Shown: piece by piece, positions 47,655 through 51,486 of the stretch
How the letters are laid out: the number at the start of each line of letters is the position of its first letter
How positions within the stretch are numbered: position 1 is the stretch's first letter
Origin: Alphaproteobacteria bacterium
GTDB taxonomy: Bacteria; Pseudomonadota; Alphaproteobacteria; Caulobacterales; Hyphomonadaceae
NCBI GenBank assembly: GCA_018830285.1
Contig: JAHJSB010000011.1
Location: forward strand, 1-51,486
Reading direction: 5' to 3'
DNA: 51,486 nucleotides
Notes under the pieces: generated by a model
Told to the model about the DNA's origin: nothing
The model's database searches: none
Seen by the model: only the letters and a program-made list of their open reading frames with translations
Made by a program: the position numbers and the translations under genes

Positions 47655-48923
47655 ATGCAGTACCTTCAGCCGTCCACATTTTCGGCAAAGAGGATCCTTC
47701 TTATGCGGCGGCGCCTGGATGGGCTAGTTTTCTTCCTGGCTGCGTTCCTGCTTCCTCTTCCCACCGAGGCGAGCGCCATCCTGCTTGCCGTTTTCTTATG
47801 CATGGGTGTGTTTCTGCTGGTTTTCAGACCAAGGAGGGCGCTGTCTCACCTCGACAAGAAGTTTTTGTTGGCCACCGTGATGTTTTCCGCTTCGTCCGTG
47901 GCAATTAACCTGGCCAACGGAAGTCTTCCCGAAGATTTTCGCTGGAGCTCTTACCCGCTGTATTATTTGTTCGTCATCCCCATAGTTATCGGTGCGGTGC
48001 TGGTGCGCGATCCGTTGCGGCAGTTCGTTCTCGGCACCCGCGCCGCTCTTTTGGTTCTTGCTGTCTGGGGACTGGCGGAAGTCGCGGCGGGGTCATTGCG
48101 CCCGGGCTTTGGAGCAAATCCGGCCAATGCCGCGTTTTCGATTACCTTCCTCGCCGTTGTCTCGCGCTTGAATGTGGGTTCCGCGCCGACGCTGCTCTCC
48201 AATCGTCATGTCTTTTTCTATCTGGGCCTGATTGCAGTCCTCATAACCCAGACACGTGCTCTCCTCCCGGTGTTCGCGGCTGGACTGGTCATCGACATAC
48301 TCGGGTTGTTGCGAAACAAGGTCTCAGGCCGGATGCCCGGCAATCGCCGGAGCATTGGGATCGCGGCAGTTGCCTTGGCGTCGTGCCTGGCGATCACTTC
48401 GATCATCTATCCAATCTACGCAGACCGTATTGGGTCCACTTTCGGTGAGATCCGGCACGCGGTCCAGAATTCGGATTCCACCGCCACAAACGGCCTGTCG
48501 ATCCGGTTTGCCCAATGGAGAGCAGCGGTCAGCTTGATTGCCGACAATCCGTTGCTCGGCCGCGGCGGCGCCGGGATCTCGGAGGAGATCGTCAGGCATA
48601 AGCCGGAGGGATTCAGCGGGGACTTGACGCAGTTCACGTTCGTCCACAATTTCATTCTCGATGAGACCATTCAGCGCGGTCTGTTAGGACTTGCAATCCT
48701 TGCAGGATATTTCGGGTTCTGCTTGTTTCGGATCTATCGATACGGCGACGCGAGCATGAAAGAAAATGTTCTGCTTGTCATTGTCCTGACGTTCAGCTTC
48801 GGGTTGTTGCATTACCTTCTCGTGAAAGACCGCCACGTCATACTCTATGCGCTGTATTTTTTGCTGCTTACCACGGCAAATAACGGATGGCGGGCTCCCT
48901 ACAATCCAAAGATGACTGGCTGA
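47655..48923 (+). CDS. O-antigen ligase / Wzy-like membrane protein
   Basis: A 422-residue inner-membrane protein with about ten to twelve helices, resembling the O-antigen ligase/Wzy_C superfamily. RFAQWRAAVSLIADNPLLGRGG (about 290-312) and FVHNFILDETIQRGLLGL (about 335-352) match that family's conserved periplasmic region. It would either join glycan to lipid A core or polymerise repeat units; a second Wzy-like gene at 33086 makes ligase the better guess. ATG 47655 has AAGGG upstream; ATG 47703 (MRRRLDG) has AGAGGA and is equally plausible. It is surrounded on both sides by transposon scraps. Confidence 0.78.
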   Translation: MQYLQPSTFSAKRILLMRRRLDGLVFFLAAFLLPLPTEASAILLAVFLCMGVFLLVFRPRRALSHLDKKFLLATVMFSASSVAINLANGSLPEDFRWSSYPLYYLFVIPIVIGAVLVRDPLRQFVLGTRAALLVLAVWGLAEVAAGSLRPGFGANPANAAFSITFLAVVSRLNVGSAPTLLSNRHVFFYLGLIAVLITQTRALLPVFAAGLVIDILGLLRNKVSGRMPGNRRSIGIAAVALASCLAITSIIYPIYADRIGSTFGEIRHAVQNSDSTATNGLSIRFAQWRAAVSLIADNPLLGRGGAGISEEIVRHKPEGFSGDLTQFTFVHNFILDETIQRGLLGLAILAGYFGFCLFRIYRYGDASMKENVLLVIVLTFSFGLLHYLLVKDRHVILYALYFLLLTTANNGWRAPYNPKMTG

Positions 48924-49017
48924 GGAGCATTGCAATCCGTGGTTTTCTGGCCCCACGTTGTCCTGTCAACGCTGATCTGTGATCGGCTTTCCATGGATGA
49001 GCGAAGGGAGTTTCTCT

Positions 49018-49176
49018 ATGGAGACCACACTGGAGGTACTCACGACCGGGAGGACCGGGCGCGAGAGATGTCGCGATTGGCCTGATGAGATCAATGCCGA
49101 CGCCGATTTGATCCGCGAGATGATCGGTATTGCTGCCGAGAAGCTGATGGCGCTGGATGCCGGGACGAAGATCTGA
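49018..49176 (+). mobile_element. Chimeric IS scrap: IS66-like then IS256-like
   Basis: One short open frame joins two unrelated pieces. METTLEVLTTGRTGRERCRDWPDEI (49018-49092) resembles the start of the IS66 accessory protein TnpA. ADADLIREMIGIAAEKLMAL (from about 49096) resembles the N-terminal region of IS256-type transposases (DADLIREMIGFAAERLMEL pattern). GAAGGGAG precedes the ATG. The join suggests nested insertion and deletion. The IS66 call is moderate, the IS256 call weaker. Confidence 0.5.
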
Positions 49177-49178
49177 AC

Positions 49179-49546
49179 GATCAGAACCAGCGACTGCAAT
49201 CGGTCCCCGGTGTCGGGCCGCAAACTGCCTGTCATCTAATGGCTTCGATGCCGGAACTTGGGCAAGTCAACCGGCGACAGATTGTTAGTCTCGTCGGCTT
49301 AGCACCTCACGCCAGGGAGTCGGGGCTCTACAAGGGCAAGCGGGCAATCCATGGAGGCCGACCACGTGTCCGCCGCGCGATGTATATGGTAGCGCTCGTC
49401 GCCATTTGGTGGGATTCACATTGGAAAGCAATGGCCAAATGCGCGACGATGGAAAGGCTGCAAAAACAGCCATCATCGCGGTTGCTCGACGATTTCTGGT
49501 CCGTATCAATGCAATGATGAAGACCGGTACCAGCTACCAAACCTAA
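49179..49546 (+). pseudogene. IS110-family transposase, C-terminal fragment
   Basis: The plus strand reads RLQSVPGVGPQTACHLM and MPELGQVNRRQIVSLVGLAP, then GKRAIHGGRPRVRRAMYMVAL, which match the helix-hairpin and C-terminal (Transposase_20) domain of IS110 transposases. After a frameshift the usual C terminus NAMMKTGTSYQT appears and stops at TAA 49544-49546. The N-terminal DEDD domain is missing. Inactive remnant. Confidence 0.85.
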
Positions 49547-50067
49547 AGACAGTTGCTCAGGTTACAACATATGAAGCAGTCCAACTTTTTATCCGCATCC
49601 CCAAGCGATCAAGGATTCCGCGCCGATCGACATCCGATTTTGTGGCCGTGAACACCAGAATCTTCAAACACGAAATGTCGTCTGGGTAGAGCGGCAACCA
49701 TTCCATTATTTGGAACCTGCCAAACAAAAAACTGTTCATATATTATTTTTTCCTAATATATATCATTGTGAAGAACCTCTTCAATACGCAATCCAATCAG
49801 CCTCTCGCGCGCGTGAGGTTCAGAATGTTCAATTTGTACAAATTGCGCGGGGTGAAATAGCCCGCGCTGATCAAACCTTGGAGGAGGTCATCTAATTCAG
49901 CGCCCCTTTGGAAAAACTCACAACTCCAAAACATGTTGAATTGTTTCGCAGAGAGCATTTGGTCGATTCGGTATGCGTAATCTCGACCAATTGGCTGGAA
50001 TGACAGTTCGCGCCGCCCAGCGGTTTCCTCGATTGCCTTTTTCCGCAGTCCTGCTAAATCGCGACCT
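49547..50067. other. Low-complexity gap before lepA, with repeat copy B
   Basis: About 520 bases, more AT-rich than the core, holding repeat copy B at 49637-49657. A minus-strand frame ending at 49797 carries protein-like sequence (FFQRGAELDDLLQGLISAGYF) but runs into the lepA antisense strand and has no identified family; it may be a gene remnant. The promoter of lepA must lie near the right end. Confidence 0.35.
49637..49657. repeat. 21-bp direct repeat, copy B
   Basis: Identical to copy A at 46320-46340. On the minus strand it lies in a frame reading ILVFTATKSDVDRRG, parallel to IVVFTATKWEVNRR at copy A, so similarity at protein level extends beyond the 21 bases. Confidence 0.75.
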
Positions 50068-51486
50068 ATGACAAACACCCCACTTTCCCATATTCGCAAT
50101 TTTTCGATCGTCGCCCATATCGACCACGGCAAGTCCACGCTAGCGGACCGGCTGATCCAGACTTGCGGAGGTCTCGCCGATCGCGAGATGAGCCAGCAGG
50201 TTCTCGATTCCATGGACATCGAGAAAGAGCGGGGCATCACCATCAAGGCCCAGACGGTGCGGCTGCACTATACCGCCAAGGATGGCGAGAACTATGTGCT
50301 CAACCTAATCGACACGCCGGGCCATGTCGACTTCGCCTACGAGGTGTCGCGGTCGCTGAGAGCCTGCGAAGGCTCGCTTCTGGTGGTTGACGCCTCCCAA
50401 GGCGTGGAGGCGCAGACGCTGGCCAATGTCTATGCCGCGCTTGATGCCGATCACGAGATCGTGCCGGTCTTGAACAAGATCGACCTGCCGGCGGCCGAAC
50501 CCGACCGGATCAAGGAACAGATCGAGGAAGTCATCGGTCTTGACGCCTCCGATGCAGTGATGATTTCCGCCAAAACCGGCCTTGGCATTCCCGACGTGCT
50601 GGAAGCCATCGTCACGCGCCTGCCTGCGCCCAAGGGCGGCACCGTCAAGGATCCGCTCAAGGCGATGCTGGTCGACAGCTGGTATGACACCTATCTCGGC
50701 GTGATCGTGCTGGTGCGCGTGATCGACGGCGAAATGAAAAAGGGCCAGCAGATCCGGCTGATGGGCACCGACGCCCGCTACACGGTCGAGCGGATCGGCG
50801 TAATCACGCCGAAGCTGGTGGCGACCGACTCGCTCGGTCCGGGCGAAATCGGCTTCATCACCGCCTCGATCAAGGAAGTGGCCGACACCCGCGTCGGCGA
50901 CACGATCACCGAAGAGCGCAGGCCGACGGCGCAGGCGCTGCCCGGCTTCAAGCCGGCGCAGCCGGTGGTGTTCTGCGGACTGTTTCCGGTCGATGCGGCG
51001 GATTTCGAGGATCTGCGCGCCGCCATGGGTAAGCTGAGACTCAATGACGCCTCTTTCTCGTTTGAAATGGAAACCTCGGCAGCGCTGGGTTTCGGCTTCC
51101 GCTGCGGCTTCCTCGGGCTCTTGCACCTGGAAATCATCCAGGAGCGGCTGGAGCGCGAATTCAATCTCGACCTGATCGCCACGGCGCCGTCGGTGGTCTA
51201 CCGGATGAACATGACCAATGGCGACGTGATCGAGCTGCACAACCCGGCCGACATGCCGGACGTGGTCCGTATCAAGTCGATCGAAGAGCCATGGATCAAG
51301 GCGACCATCCTGACACCGGACGAGTATCTCGGCGCGATTCTGAAACTCTGCCAGGACCGCCGCGGCATCCAGACCGACCTCTCCTATGTCGGCAAGCGGG
51401 CGATGGTGACCTATTCACTGCCGCTCAACGAGGTCGTGTTCGATTTTTATGACCGGTTGAAGTCGATCTCCAAGGGCTATGCCAGC
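50068..51486 (+). CDS. lepA: Elongation factor 4, partial
   Basis: The first 473 codons of LepA, running off the right edge (full-length proteins have about 600). It has the GTPase motifs AHIDHGKST (G1), RGITIKAQ (G2), DTPGHVDF (G3), NKID (G4) and the LepA-specific regions ADTRVGDTI and [14 protein letters not shown]. LepA binds ribosomes and is thought to help with biogenesis or back-translocation under stress. ATG 50068 begins the conserved [15 protein letters not shown]. It is a conserved core gene and marks the right end of the accessory region. Confidence 0.95.
   Translation, partial: MTNTPLSHIRNFSIVAHIDHGKSTLADRLIQTCGGLADREMSQQVLDSMDIEKERGITIKAQTVRLHYTAKDGENYVLNLIDTPGHVDFAYEVSRSLRACEGSLLVVDASQGVEAQTLANVYAALDADHEIVPVLNKIDLPAAEPDRIKEQIEEVIGLDASDAVMISAKTGLGIPDVLEAIVTRLPAPKGGTVKDPLKAMLVDSWYDTYLGVIVLVRVIDGEMKKGQQIRLMGTDARYTVERIGVITPKLVATDSLGPGEIGFITASIKEVADTRVGDTITEERRPTAQALPGFKPAQPVVFCGLFPVDAADFEDLRAAMGKLRLNDASFSFEMETSAALGFGFRCGFLGLLHLEIIQERLEREFNLDLIATAPSVVYRMNMTNGDVIELHNPADMPDVVRIKSIEEPWIKATILTPDEYLGAILKLCQDRRGIQTDLSYVGKRAMVTYSLPLNEVVFDFYDRLKSISKGYAS

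Noticed and set aside
46320..49657. att sites of an integrated element
   Set aside because: The 21-bp repeats are suggestive, but there is no integrase or tRNA gene, and the enclosed DNA holds only IS scraps and one membrane gene.
49797..50246. Minus-strand 149-residue frame before lepA
   Set aside because: Its first 60 codons are antisense to the lepA start, so it is not a gene as it stands. Only its tail looks protein-like, which may be a remnant.
1..51486. CRISPR arrays, tRNA or rRNA genes, replication origin
   Set aside because: I looked for evenly spaced repeats, cloverleaf-like sequence and iteron clusters and saw none.

Overview
The window looks like chromosomal DNA of a high-GC alphaproteobacterium, probably a member of the Hyphomicrobiales (Rhizobiales). 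The evidence is the style of its infC and lepA proteins, a membrane ferritin (MbfA) gene with an iron-control palindrome of the Irr type, a BTLCP protease, a GTA/phage-like DUF2793 protein and a hybrid epimerase/sugar transferase. Species assignment is not possible from sequence reading alone.

Layout. 1-9220 is mostly housekeeping and stress genes: infC (partial, minus strand, apparent ATT start), an alpha/beta hydrolase, a secreted transglutaminase-like protease behind a CtrA-type box, an MFS permease, a FlaA1/WbpM-type nucleotide-sugar dehydratase, mbfA, a permuted papain-like protein, and an XRE regulator upstream of a SulP permease. From 9282 to 46219 nearly everything belongs to surface or extracellular polysaccharide metabolism. 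46220-50067 is a scar zone: a decayed IS3 element, an O-antigen ligase-like gene, then fused scraps that look like IS66, IS256 and IS110, all between two copies of a 21-bp direct repeat. lepA (partial) closes the window.

How the polysaccharide genes could work together. Precursors: Ugd (UDP-glucuronate), an LpsL-type 4-epimerase (UDP-galacturonate), WecB and WecC (UDP-ManNAc uronate) and a 4,6-dehydratase. Initiation: the hybrid epimerase/sugar transferase. Assembly: two GT4 enzymes, one GT2 polyprenyl-phosphate transferase with a GtrA-like partner, and three large GT-C-like membrane proteins (one frameshifted). Modification: two AsnB-like amidotransferases, two bi-domain oxidoreductases and three methyltransferases. 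Export and polymerisation: Wzx, a Wzy-like protein and a WaaL-like protein. Turnover: two heparinase II/III-like lyases. Precursor supply is therefore biased to uronic acids, amidotransferases are duplicated, and uronate lyases are duplicated. I infer a uronate-rich, possibly amidated glycan with its own trimming lyases. No Wzc/Wzz co-polymerase or Wza exporter is visible in the window.

The most distinctive block is the minus-strand operon 46219 to 34663 (wecB, wecC, bi-domain oxidoreductase, asnB, heparinase-like, wzx, GT4). Five of its six junctions overlap or abut. The AT-rich membrane genes at 15181-17004 and 20048-24082 look acquired from elsewhere.
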